Position numbers and translations under genes: made by a program
From: Diaphorobacter limosus
GTDB lineage: Bacteria > Pseudomonadota > Gammaproteobacteria > Burkholderiales > Burkholderiaceae_C
DNA length: 64,000 nucleotides
Reading direction: 5' to 3'
Assembly (NCBI RefSeq): GCF_033100095.1
Contig: NZ_CP136921.1
Location: forward strand, 3,189,001-3,253,000
In this document: positions 48,240-55,959 of the stretch, piece by piece
Numbering within the stretch: the first letter of the stretch is position 1
Layout of the letters: every line of letters begins with the position of its first letter
The notes under the pieces: model-generated
The model's database searches: none
What the model was told of the DNA's origin: nothing
Seen by the model: only the letters and a program-made list of their open reading frames with translations

Positions 48240-49034
48240 GCGGAACGGCTAGGATTTGATGATGCAAGCGTTGTCATTCCAGCTCCAGAATTCGGTCCTG
48301 CGTGGGGTCCTCAAACGGCTGCACTATCCGCTGGAAGTGATGCTGGTGTGCGTTCGCTGGTACGCGGCCTACCCGTTGAGCCTGCGCAACCTGGAAGAGA
48401 TGATGGCTGAACGCGGCATCCAGGTCGATCACGCCACGGTTCACCGCTGGGCACTGAAGATGTTGCCGGTGCTGGCCAAGGTGTTTCGCCGGCGCCAGCG
48501 TCCGGTGGGGCGCTCCTGGCGAGTCGATGAAACGTATATCCAGGTCGGCGGTCAGTGGAAGTATCTATACCGCGCCGTCGACAAGCTCGGGTACACCGTG
48601 GACTTCTTGCTCACCGCTCGGCGCGATGTAGCGGCGGCCCGCCGATTCTTCGAGCGTGCCATTGACTTGCATGACGTCCCCGAAAAGATCACGATTGACA
48701 AGAGCGGCGCCAACACCGCAGCTGTGCGAGGCTTGATCGCCGACAGCGGCGTGGCAATTGAACTGCGCCAGTCGAAGTACCTCAACAACATCGTCGAGCA
48801 GGACCACCGGGCGATCAAGCGACGAACCCGACCGATGATGGGGTTCAAGTCTTTCTGGTCCGCCAGACGCATCATCGCCGGCATCGAGACCATGCACATG
48901 ATCAAGAAAGGGCAGCAGCGCTGCCCGAGTGGCAACACCATGTCCGCCGCCGACCAGTTTTACAGCTTGGCTCATTGAAACCGATCGACATCAACGGCCA
49001 TTTGCCGCCTCGGCGCCGCTATTGCGACACAACC
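48224..49034. mobile_element. IS6-family insertion sequence (811 bp)
   Basis: The ends are imperfect inverted repeats: GGTTGTGTCGCAATAAGCGG on the left and, read inward from the right, GGTTGTGTCGCAATAGCGGC. The size (811 bp) and single DDE transposase fit IS6. The flanking 8-bp sequences differ (no target duplication), which points to an adjacent deletion or recombination event rather than a simple insertion. Confidence 0.88.
48259..48978 (+). CDS. IS6-family transposase
   Basis: 239 aa. DDE residues are visible: Asp in WRVDETYIQV, Asp in ITIDKSGANTAAV and Glu in LNNIVEQDHRAIKRR. The N-terminal helix-turn-helix is at NLEEMMAERGIQVDHATVHRWALKM. It is intact and probably active. IS6 elements move by replicative cointegrate formation, which explains adjacent deletions. 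Two consecutive ATGs (48259, 48262) can serve as start. Confidence 0.93.
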   Translation: MMQALSFQLQNSVLRGVLKRLHYPLEVMLVCVRWYAAYPLSLRNLEEMMAERGIQVDHATVHRWALKMLPVLAKVFRRRQRPVGRSWRVDETYIQVGGQWKYLYRAVDKLGYTVDFLLTARRDVAAARRFFERAIDLHDVPEKITIDKSGANTAAVRGLIADSGVAIELRQSKYLNNIVEQDHRAIKRRTRPMMGFKSFWSARRIIAGIETMHMIKKGQQRCPSGNTMSAADQFYSLAH

Positions 49035-50101
49035 GGCGGGGGTACCAGGGCGGCAATGCGGTCGATGAGTTCCAGCGGTGTGAGGTGCAGCTCGTCTGCC
49101 TTGGCACCGCGTCTGTCAGCGTAGAAGTCGCTGCGGGGTTCGCTGTGCTGCTTGCCGCAGCGGTAGATCAACTCGCTGCCGGCCTTGCGCAGGCGCTCCA
49201 TGGCAAAGGGTGGACGGGCGCAATAGCGCAGCAGACGCTCCAGCGCAGCGCGGTCGTGGGCTTCGATGCAGACACCGGCGTCGACCGAGAAGCCGCTGTG
49301 TTTGTAGCCCTGCATGTCTTTGGCGTCACTGCTCTCCAGCAGGCCCCGTGCAACGAAGGCGCGCAGGATGCGTTTTTGCAGGGTGGTCTGCACTTGGGCC
49401 ACGGTCGCCGCATCGATGCCGCTGGCCGGGTGGAATACGACACCTGGCGCAGAGGCTTGCATTGGGGCATCAGCGCTGCCCTCACCCTCCACTTCCTCAA
49501 ACACCCCGTCCACCACGCAGACGTGGAAATGGACGTGTTCGTTCAGGCTGGAGCCGAACCTGTGAATGAAGGCCACTGCGCCGATGTGCAGGTTCGCCTT
49601 GTCTGCATTGGCCGCGCCAGGGCAATGGGCTTGCAGGCTTTGTGCAATGACACGCAGGAAGATGCGCAGCACCATATTGAGCGTGGCACTGTCGCGCTGC
49701 ATGTAGTACCGCAGCCGTTTGGGCACGGAGAGCACCCACTGGCGCACCGGCAGGCGGGGGAAGACGTGGTCGCTCAGGTGTGCCGCCGTCTCCACCATCC
49801 GCCGGGTGGTGCACGAGGGGCAGACTCCCCGGCCTTTGCAGGAGAAGGCTACAAAGTAGTCGTGCCCACAGTCGCCGCAGCGAGCGCGGGCAAAGCCATG
49901 GGCAAAGATGCCGCACTCAAGATACTTGGCAAACGCTTTGCGCACGAAGGGCTTGGGGGTGTGGTGGTCGCCCTGGCCGTCGAACTGACCCGCGCTGGCC
50001 AACTCTAGCCAGGTCTCGTAGTGCTCGGCTACCGTTTGGTAGAGCAGCGTGCGTTCGGGGTGGCGTGGGTTGTAGAGCTTGGGCTTGGTAGTGGCTGACA
50101 T
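49019..50101 (-). CDS. IS91-family transposase, C-terminally truncated (copy 1)
   Basis: 360 aa. The N-terminal zinc-binding domain (CGDCGHDYFVAFSCKGRGVCPSCTTRRM) and the HUH/Y2-transposase core (GAVAFIHRFGSSLNEHVHFHVCVVDGVFEE, where HVHFH is the metal-binding HUH motif) define IS91-type rolling-circle transposases. The second copy continues after LVPPP with about 120 more residues; here the sequence passes into the IS6 end and reads VVSQ-stop. The start is MSATTKPKLYNPRHPERTLLY at 50101. It is probably inactive because its origin-side end is missing. Confidence 0.85.
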   Translation of the reverse strand: MSATTKPKLYNPRHPERTLLYQTVAEHYETWLELASAGQFDGQGDHHTPKPFVRKAFAKYLECGIFAHGFARARCGDCGHDYFVAFSCKGRGVCPSCTTRRMVETAAHLSDHVFPRLPVRQWVLSVPKRLRYYMQRDSATLNMVLRIFLRVIAQSLQAHCPGAANADKANLHIGAVAFIHRFGSSLNEHVHFHVCVVDGVFEEVEGEGSADAPMQASAPGVVFHPASGIDAATVAQVQTTLQKRILRAFVARGLLESSDAKDMQGYKHSGFSVDAGVCIEAHDRAALERLLRYCARPPFAMERLRKAGSELIYRCGKQHSEPRSDFYADRRGAKADELHLTPLELIDRIAALVPPPVVSQ

Positions 50102-50155
50102 GAATACTGTACAACTGCACAGTATTCTGCGGCGATTGTTTGGGTACGCAAAGCA

Positions 50156-50187
50156 CAAGGCCCGAACCGTCGCCAGTTCGGGCCTTG
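50156..50187 (-). terminator. Terminator of the lpdA fragment (copy 1)
   Basis: CAAGGCCCGAAC / GTTCGGGCCTTG form a 12-bp stem with an 8-base loop, just downstream of the lpdA fragment's stop. The same hairpin stands at 58293-58324 beside the second lpdA fragment, so it belongs to lpdA rather than to the IS. Confidence 0.7.
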
Positions 50188-50209
50188 TCAGGGTAGCTTG
50201 GCTGCGGAC

Positions 50210-50523
50210 TTACTTGCGCGCAGGCGGCACATCCGTGCAGCTGCCATGCGCCACTTCCGCCGCCATGCCAATGGATTCGCCAAGGGTTGGATGCGGGTGG
50301 ATGGTCTTGCCGATGTCGACAGCGTCCGCACCCATCTCGATGGCCAGGGCGATCTCGCCGATCATGTCGCCCGCATGCGTGCCGACCATGCCGCCGCCCA
50401 GGATCTTGCCGTGGCCATGGGCCTCGGGCGAATCATCAAACAGGAGCTTGGTGAAGCCTTCGTCACGCCCGTTGGCAATGGCGCGGCCCGAGGCGGCCCA
50501 GGGGAACAGGCCCTTCTTGACCC
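50210..50523 (-). pseudogene. lpdA: 3' fragment of a dihydrolipoyl dehydrogenase gene (copy 1)
   Basis: About 104 codons encode VKKGLFPWAASGRAIANGRDEGFTKLLFDD ... [60 protein letters not shown], the intact C-terminus of an E3 enzyme including the active-site His region. The 5' part is absent. It is oriented like the adjacent IS91 transposase and lies upstream of it, as expected for DNA carried along past the end of a rolling-circle element. It is not the lpdV of this window. Confidence 0.85.
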
Positions 50524-50804
50524 TGATGACGGCCCGCAGTCGGTGGTGTGGGACGAGGCAGAAAATCGAATGCACGTGCAGAAGGCACTCATGGAGTACC
50601 TGCTGCTGGGCCGGCTGGCCTGACACGGTAATCGTGGGCGCGGGCTGGCCCGAGATGGACGCCGCCTCGCCGGCTTGCCGCACGCGGCCCACTCCTATAC
50701 TCCCCGTATAGGCCGCCGATAGCGCCCGACAGACGGGCGCTGGCGACCGATACTCCCCCATCATCAGAGTGAGATAGGCCGCGCACCGCCCACGGCAGCG
50801 GCGC
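50524..50804. other. Junction region without a complete gene
   Basis: On the plus strand 50524-50623 reads DPDDGPQSVVWDEAENRMHVQKALMEYLLLGRLA-stop, which looks like the 3' end of a real gene whose start is missing; I do not recognise it. Further on, AGCGCCCG-ACAGA-CGGGCGCT (50721-50741) is a perfect 8-bp hairpin beyond the end of the GTPase operon and may terminate it, though no T-run follows. Confidence 0.5.
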
Positions 50805-51479
50805 TTACATCGACAGAATCTGGCTGGCGATCGACGTGGTCTCGCGCACCGCAAACTTGGTGCCCGCGGTGCGGATGCCCCAGATCAGCTCGACCAGGGC
50901 GCGGTTGTTGAGCAGCGGCTCACCGCCCAGGATCAGCCAGTAGCCGGTGCCATCCACCCAGAACAGCATCAGCGTGGTGGTGGGCAGCAGCATGTCGATG
51001 CCTTCGTGGAACGACACGGCGCGGCCGGTGCCCGTCCAGCCGCGCTGCTTCTGGCGCTTGGCGAAGTCGAAGAAATCGGCTGCCACCACGCACAGGGTTT
51101 CGGCCTCTTCCTCCGAATAGCCCACGCGCGCCAGGCAGAAGCCTTCGTCCGAGGCCAGCGCCGCCGTGCGCGTGCCCGACAGCCCGGCAATGGCATGCGG
51201 CAGGTAGTTGTCGAGCCGCACGTCGGGTGCGCGCAGCTCGCGCTGCACCTCGTGCACCCAGCCTTCGTACAGCGCGCGCGCCAGCACGGTGCGGTGCTCG
51301 GGCGCCAGTTCCAGCCAGGCGCTGCGGCGCAGCGAGGCGCCGCGCGGCATCAGGGTCTGCAGGATGGCGCTGGTCTCGTCCGGCACGCGCTCGCCGTAGG
51401 CGTGCAGCGCACCGGCGGGCGTGAGCACCAGGTACGGGTCGTCCGCGGGGGCGTCGGCGCTGACAGGGGTTTCGTTCAT
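50805..51479 (-). CDS. Uncharacterised protein, possibly roadblock/LC7-like (gene 7 of GTPase operon)
   Basis: 224 aa, soluble. The C-terminal ~110 residues (TAALASDEGFCLARVGYSEEEAETLCVVAADFFDFAKRQKQ ... LLPTTTLMLFWVDGTGYWLILGGEPLLNNRALVELIWGIR) have the alternating strand-helix character of roadblock/LC7 folds, but the match is by eye and weak. The N-terminal part is helical. Its ATG shares one base with the stop of the GTPase gene, so the two products are made together; roadblock proteins commonly act as partners or activators of Ras-like GTPases. Last gene of the operon. Confidence 0.7.
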   Translation of the reverse strand: MNETPVSADAPADDPYLVLTPAGALHAYGERVPDETSAILQTLMPRGASLRRSAWLELAPEHRTVLARALYEGWVHEVQRELRAPDVRLDNYLPHAIAGLSGTRTAALASDEGFCLARVGYSEEEAETLCVVAADFFDFAKRQKQRGWTGTGRAVSFHEGIDMLLPTTTLMLFWVDGTGYWLILGGEPLLNNRALVELIWGIRTAGTKFAVRETTSIASQILSM

Positions 51480-52024
51480 CACTCTTCCGCGTTGTTGAAC
51501 GGATCGATGCCGTAGATCAGCGCCTTGACCAGCGTCGCCATGTGGGCGCGGCTGCGCGCGTCGGTGTCCATGGCCGTCGGCGGCAAGCCCATGGCCACCA
51601 GCTCGCGCGACACCATCTGCCGCGTCTGCCAGCCGCCCTGGTCGGAATGCGTGATGCCGACCACCAGCGAGGTGCGGTCGATGAAGTCGCGGAACTCGGT
51701 CACGTAGGTGCGCAGGTCGGCCACCGGGTCGGGCGAGTTGCCGCGCAGCATCAGCACCAGGCCGAGCGCGTTCTCGGTCAGGATGTCCCACATGAAGTCA
51801 AAGCGCTTCTGCCCCGGTGTGCCGTACAGCCGCACCTGGTCGCCGCTGGCGAGCTTCATGAGGCCGTAGTCCATCGCCACCGTGGTGGTCTTCTTGAGGG
51901 TCTTCACGTCGTCCGAGGCGTTGGCCTCGGTGCGTACCACCTCGATGTCCGACAGGGATTGGATGGCCGTGGTCTTGCCCGCCCCCACGGGGCCGGCGAA
52001 CACGAGCTTGTAGATACTGGCCAT
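51479..52024 (-). CDS. Small Ras/MglA-like GTPase (gene 6 of operon)
   Basis: 181 aa. The P-loop GPVGAGKT spans residues 11-18, switch I contains the TTT at 46-48, the G3 region reads YGTPGQKRF (68-74) with Gly in place of the usual Asp, and the G4 region is THSD (125-128). This is the bacterial COG2229-type GTPase group related to MglA, which sets cell polarity or acts as a molecular switch with roadblock proteins. It is cytoplasmic with no membrane anchor visible. It sits 12 bp after the preceding gene and overlaps the next by one base. Confidence 0.88.
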   Translation of the reverse strand: MASIYKLVFAGPVGAGKTTAIQSLSDIEVVRTEANASDDVKTLKKTTTVAMDYGLMKLASGDQVRLYGTPGQKRFDFMWDILTENALGLVLMLRGNSPDPVADLRTYVTEFRDFIDRTSLVVGITHSDQGGWQTRQMVSRELVAMGLPPTAMDTDARSRAHMATLVKALIYGIDPFNNAEE

Positions 52025-52036
52025 GGCGTCAAAAAA

Positions 52037-53563
52037 TTAGAACAGCTTGTCCATCAGCGATTTGAAGAAGCCGCGCCGCGCCGCCACCTCGGGCTTGCGC
52101 GCCGCCGCGGCCACCGGCGCCTGGGCCTGCGCCGCGCGCGGCGGCGCCACGGCGCCGGCCGCCACCGGCCCGCCCGGAATCACCTTGGCCAGGCCCGACA
52201 CCACGCACAGCACCACGAAGCGCAGCACGTCCTGCTCGTGCTTCGGAAACGCGCGCAGCAGCTCCGAGATCGACTGCGGCATGCGGGCACAGATGGCGGC
52301 CAGCTGCACGTCCAGCGGGCCGACGCCGGCCAGCATCGGAAAGTTGGGAAAGCGCCGCAGCTGGAACGTCAGGTCGCCCTGGCGCTGCAGCTTCATGTCG
52401 CGCATCACGTCGCTCACCAGCTCCCAGGTAATCACGTCCAGCGGCTTCTGCGCGCGGTGGAACTTGCCGTCGAAGCGCTGGCGCACCGTCTCCTCGACGT
52501 GGTCGGGGTCGAGCGGTTCGGCGCGGACGCTCTCCACCAGCCTGGGCGTGCGCAGCAGCTTCGGCAGGGCCGACACCCGCAGCCCGGAGGCCAGCCAGCC
52601 GGCGCGCGTGTGGGTGACGAAGGCCGCATCGGTGCCGATGCGCAGCAGCATCGGGCCGTCGTGACCAATGATTTTTTCGGTCAAGCCGATCAGCGGCTGG
52701 TCGCGCAGCAGCGGAAACACCTGCAGCAGCGCCGCCAGCGCACCCTTGCCCAGGCCGACCGCGTCGGTGGCCATGCGCGTGGCCGGCGGCGCCAGGGAGA
52801 CGGAAGATGCTTGCGCCTTCGGCAGCGGCATCGGCGCCGAGGCACGTGCACGCATGGGTGCCGGCTCGGGAGCCGGCGTGGGTGGCGGCGCGACGGGCGC
52901 TGCCGGGCGGCGTGCCGGCGGGTTGGCCAGCACCGCCTCGGTCACGGCAGCGCGGGCCGCCGGCCGCGCGCTGACCACCGGCGCCGCCTTGCGCTTGAGC
53001 TGGTCGGCCAGTTCCATGGCGCGGCGCCAGGCCGGCACGGCCGCGGGCTCGGCTTCGGCCACCGCCGCGGGCAGCGCGGGCTCGACGTCGAGCGACACCA
53101 CCGGCCGCGCCCTGCCCGGCATGGCGGCGGGCGCAGCGGCCACGGCGGCGGCCGCCGGCGGCACCATGCGTTCGGCAGCTTCCTTGACTTTCTTGATCGC
53201 GTCACGCAGGCCGGCACTGGTGTAGGGCATGCCGACCCAGCCGATGTGCTGGCCCTTGGCCAGCGGCAGCTTGGCCTCCAGCCAGCCCCCGCCGTCGCCC
53301 CCGGTCAGCAGCACGGCCGGCCGGCCGGCCATCACTTCCATCAGGCGCGTGGCGTTGGCCGGCGAATACTTGCGCATGCCCAGGCCGAACAGATCCAGCA
53401 CGCAGGCTTCGCAGCTGCGGGCGGCGGCGTGCTGCTCGGGGATGGCCAGCGGCAGCTCGCGCTTGAGCGTGATGCAACGGTGGTCGCGCCAGTTCATGCC
53501 GATCATGATCTCGACGGCAGCGGCCTCATGATCGGTCAGGCCCATCAGGAGGATGTTCTTCAT
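52037..53563 (-). CDS. Uncharacterised modular protein (gene 5 of operon)
   Basis: 508 aa, not recognised as a named family. Residues ~1-130 resemble an alpha/beta receiver-like fold (MKNILLMGLTDHEAAAVEIMIGMNW ... RPAVLLTGGDGGGWLEAKLPLAKGQHIGWVGMPYTSAGLRDAIKKVKEA), without a clear phospho-acceptor Asp set. Residues ~135-265 are an Ala/Pro-rich flexible linker, and ~270-480 form a conserved-looking globular domain (LLQVFPLLRDQPLIGLTEKIIGHDGPMLLRIGTDAAFVTH). The tail FFKSLMDKLF is amphipathic and could touch membrane. The start overlaps the previous stop (ATGA), with AGGAGGATG nearby. Confidence 0.8.
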   Translation of the reverse strand: MKNILLMGLTDHEAAAVEIMIGMNWRDHRCITLKRELPLAIPEQHAAARSCEACVLDLFGLGMRKYSPANATRLMEVMAGRPAVLLTGGDGGGWLEAKLPLAKGQHIGWVGMPYTSAGLRDAIKKVKEAAERMVPPAAAAVAAAPAAMPGRARPVVSLDVEPALPAAVAEAEPAAVPAWRRAMELADQLKRKAAPVVSARPAARAAVTEAVLANPPARRPAAPVAPPPTPAPEPAPMRARASAPMPLPKAQASSVSLAPPATRMATDAVGLGKGALAALLQVFPLLRDQPLIGLTEKIIGHDGPMLLRIGTDAAFVTHTRAGWLASGLRVSALPKLLRTPRLVESVRAEPLDPDHVEETVRQRFDGKFHRAQKPLDVITWELVSDVMRDMKLQRQGDLTFQLRRFPNFPMLAGVGPLDVQLAAICARMPQSISELLRAFPKHEQDVLRFVVLCVVSGLAKVIPGGPVAAGAVAPPRAAQAQAPVAAAARKPEVAARRGFFKSLMDKLF

Positions 53564-54147
53564 GCTTGGATCACTCCGTTCTGCAAAGCCAGCGACACGG
53601 CTTCCCATTGTGGCGACAGTGCCCGGCCTTCGCGTGTGAGCGCGCGGCGCACCAGCATGAAGCCCAGCGAATCGCCGGCGCCCTCGCAGTGCGCGAGAAA
53701 GTCCTGCTCGGCCTGCGCGTCGCCCGCCAGCAGCGCCGGCAGCGCCTCGGCGGCGATGCGGCGCGAATCGTCGACGCTGCACAGCAGCGCCCGCCGCGGC
53801 ACGTCCAGCGAGGGCGCGACCAGCACGCTCCAGCGCGTGGCCCAGACACTGGCGGCGGGCAGCTTGCGGCCGCTGGCAGCCTGCGCCTGCAGGCCCTGCA
53901 GCACGAACGGCGCCAGCCGCGGCTGAATGTCGGCACGCGCCAGCAGGGCCTGAAAGCGCGCCGCATCGGGCGCGCAGCCATGCAGCCAGTCGGCCAGGGC
54001 GCCCTGCAGCGGCTCGGCGCCCTCCAGGCCCAGTGCGGCGTTCACCCGCTGCTCGTGCAGCGCCAGGTCGGCGGGCGCATTCAGCACCCGGCGACCTGCC
54101 TGGCGGAACTGCTGCCTGGCGGACAGGCCGTGCTGGGCGTTGCGCAT
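53560..54147 (-). CDS. Uncharacterised helical protein (gene 4 of operon)
   Basis: 195 aa, soluble, largely helical, with no motif I can name (LNAPADLALHEQRVNAALGLEGAEPLQGALADWLHGCAPDAARFQALLARADIQPRLAPFVLQGLQAQ). It begins MRNAQHGLSARQQFRQAG. Its start shares a base with the stop of the PhnD-like gene and its stop overlaps the start of the next gene, so it is an integral member of the operon. It might be an adaptor between sensor and GTPase proteins, which is speculation from position only. Confidence 0.75.
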   Translation of the reverse strand: MRNAQHGLSARQQFRQAGRRVLNAPADLALHEQRVNAALGLEGAEPLQGALADWLHGCAPDAARFQALLARADIQPRLAPFVLQGLQAQAASGRKLPAASVWATRWSVLVAPSLDVPRRALLCSVDDSRRIAAEALPALLAGDAQAEQDFLAHCEGAGDSLGFMLVRRALTREGRALSPQWEAVSLALQNGVIQA

Positions 54148-54896
54148 CAATCGAGCAGCGTGTCCATCAGGTCGATCATGAACTCGGCGTCTTCCTGCGT
54201 CATCGGCTCGAAGCCGCCGGCGATGCCCAGCTCGTCCAGCACCGGCTGGCCGTCGGGCGTGCCCGTCAGGCCGACCAGCGCCTCTTTCACGCGCTCGGCG
54301 TCGGCGCCGACCTTGGCGCTGGTGAGCAGCACATGCGTGATGTCGGCCAGCTTGCTTTCCATCAGCGCCTTCAGTTGCGACTTGGTCAGCTTCGACAGCG
54401 AGTGGTAGGCCTCGGCCAGGAAGAAGCTGGCGTCGACCTCGCCCTTGATGGCCATGCGCGCGGCGGCCTGGTAGGTGTCCACCATCTGCCACTGGATGTC
54501 GGCCTCGGTCAGGTCGGCCGGCTCCAGCAGGCGCAGGCCGATCAGCTTGACGTCCTTGTTGTCGGTCAGCGCGATCTTGCAGCCGGGCTGCAGGTCTTCC
54601 ACCGTGTTGGCGGCCGAGCCGGCGGCCGTGGCAATCACCATCTCGTCCGACTTGCCCACCGGCCGTGCGATGGCCTGGTAGCCGGCGTCGCGGATCATCG
54701 ACGCCGCGTCGAACGGGTTGGCATACACCGCATCCACCTTGCCCTCGGCGATCAGCTGCGCCTGTTCGGCGGCCGATGCGGGCGTCAGCAGGTGCAGTTG
54801 CAGGCCGGAGCGCTTCTGCAGCAGCGTGTTCAGCATGTGCCAGCCGGCAAAGCGCTCGGGCGCGAAGTCGGGGGCAATCAGCAAATTCAAGGTCAT
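54147..54896 (-). CDS. PhnD/SsuA-like periplasmic-binding-fold protein lacking a signal peptide (gene 3)
   Basis: 249 aa. The fold of phosphonate/phosphite-type solute-binding proteins is evident: LNLLIAPDFAPERFAGWHMLNTLLQKRSGLQLHLLTPASAAEQAQLIAEGKVDAVYANPFDAASMIRDAGYQAIARPVG and later TYQAAARMAIKGEVDASFFLAEAYHSLS. The mature fold begins at residue 2, with no signal peptide or lipobox, so it should remain in the cytoplasm. No ABC permease or ATPase gene is near. It probably senses a small ligand intracellularly for the GTPase module (inference). Confidence 0.82.
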   Translation of the reverse strand: MTLNLLIAPDFAPERFAGWHMLNTLLQKRSGLQLHLLTPASAAEQAQLIAEGKVDAVYANPFDAASMIRDAGYQAIARPVGKSDEMVIATAAGSAANTVEDLQPGCKIALTDNKDVKLIGLRLLEPADLTEADIQWQMVDTYQAAARMAIKGEVDASFFLAEAYHSLSKLTKSQLKALMESKLADITHVLLTSAKVGADAERVKEALVGLTGTPDGQPVLDELGIAGGFEPMTQEDAEFMIDLMDTLLD

Positions 54897-55387
54897 CAGG
54901 TGCTCCCTTCGGCAGCTTTCCACTCTTTGTAGACGGCCGACAGTTCTTCGATCTTCTTGCGTGACGGCTTGCGGCGCACCGAGGTGTAGCCCACGGTCTG
55001 GCCGTTGCGGATGTTGGGCACGGCGGTGGCGTACACCCAGTAGTGCGAGCCGTCCTTGCGCAGGTTCTTCACGTAGCCGTGCCACTTCTTGCCGGCCTTC
55101 ATGGTGTCCCACAGGTCCTTGAAGGTGGCGCGCGGCATGTCGGGGTGGCGCAGGACGGCGTGCGGCTGGCCGATCAGTTCCTCACGGGTGTAGCCCGAGA
55201 GTTCGATGAAGGCGTCGTTGGCGTGCGTGAGGACGCCGTTGAGGTCGGTGCGCGAGATGATCAGGCGACCTTCGGGGTAGGGAATCTCGCGCTCGCTCAC
55301 CTGCACCGTGCGGCTGGTGCCGTCGTGGTAGGTGTGCTGGCGCGCCTGGTCCGCATCCGCGGCGGGCTGCATCGGGGGGAAAGCCAT
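54896..55387 (-). CDS. Stand-alone Aer-like PAS domain protein (gene 2)
   Basis: 163 aa. One PAS domain spans about residues 38-140: GRLIISRTDLNGVLTHANDAFIELSGYTREELIGQPHAVLRHPDMPRATFKDLWDTMKAGKKWHGYVKNLRKDGSHYWVYATAVP. The RHPDMP and GYVKNLRKDGSHYWV segments are those of the FAD-binding PAS of Aer aerotaxis receptors. There is no transmembrane, HAMP or MCP part, so it would be a soluble redox or oxygen sensor. It lies 13 bp after the roadblock gene and overlaps the next gene by one base. Confidence 0.88.
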   Translation of the reverse strand: MAFPPMQPAADADQARQHTYHDGTSRTVQVSEREIPYPEGRLIISRTDLNGVLTHANDAFIELSGYTREELIGQPHAVLRHPDMPRATFKDLWDTMKAGKKWHGYVKNLRKDGSHYWVYATAVPNIRNGQTVGYTSVRRKPSRKKIEELSAVYKEWKAAEGST

Positions 55388-55400
55388 GGCGAAACCCTCC

Positions 55401-55763
55401 TCAGATCAGCTTGGACAGCGCCTCGGCGGCGCGTTTGATGTCCAGGAACAGCAGGCCCAGCTTGGCGTTCTGCTTGGCCAGCACCGTCAGCACGGCTTCG
55501 GTGCCCGACGAACTCATGATCACGTAGCCGCGCTCGCCCTGCAGCAGCACGCGCTCCAGCGTGCCGCGGGCCAGTTCGCGCACTGCGCGGTCGCCCAGCG
55601 ACAGCAGCGCGGCGGACATGGCGCCCACGCGGTCTTCGTCCATGCCGGCCGGCAGGGCCGAGGCGATCATCAGACCGTCGGTGGAAATCAGGGCCGATGC
55701 CTCAACGTCGGCAGACGAACCTTTGAGCTCTTCCAGCACCTGCTGGAACATGTCAGTACGCAT
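55401..55763 (-). CDS. Roadblock/LC7 (MglB-like) protein (gene 1 of operon)
   Basis: 120 aa, the standard size of bacterial roadblock/LC7 proteins. Core: MFQQVLEELKGSSADVEASALISTDGLMIASALPAGMDEDRVGAMSAALLSLGDRAVRELARGTLERVLLQGERGYVIMSSSGTEAVLTVLAKQNAKLGLLFLDIKRAAEAL. Such proteins dimerise and act as GTPase-activating or scaffolding partners of MglA-type GTPases; a GTPase is encoded five genes on. The start at 55763 has AAGGAAGAAAT directly upstream; a longer reading has no family similarity. Confidence 0.9.
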   Translation of the reverse strand: MRTDMFQQVLEELKGSSADVEASALISTDGLMIASALPAGMDEDRVGAMSAALLSLGDRAVRELARGTLERVLLQGERGYVIMSSSGTEAVLTVLAKQNAKLGLLFLDIKRAAEALSKLI

Positions 55764-55959
55764 AATTTCTTCCTTTGTCGGTGGTAGCCCGCTTCGCCAA
55801 GTGGCCGCGGCATGCAAATTAGAATGCAAAACCACACCGATGACCATAGTTCCCGGAATACAGACCCGTGCAGGCGCCACTTATTTCGCGGTCGAATATC
55901 ACACCGGTGTGCATACCCCCGGGAACTAAGAACCTAAGTATTCATTCAAGAGCTTTGCC
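55764..55959. promoter_or_regulatory. Divergent control region upstream of the GTPase operon
   Basis: 196 bp with a perfect palindrome CACACCGGTGTG (55900-55911), a 9-bp inverted pair AGTTCCCGG (55848-55856) / CCGGGAACT (55919-55927), and an A/T-rich stretch with direct repeats of TTTGCAT on the minus strand (about 55813-55830), suited to a promoter for the leftward operon. Regulator unknown. Confidence 0.5.
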
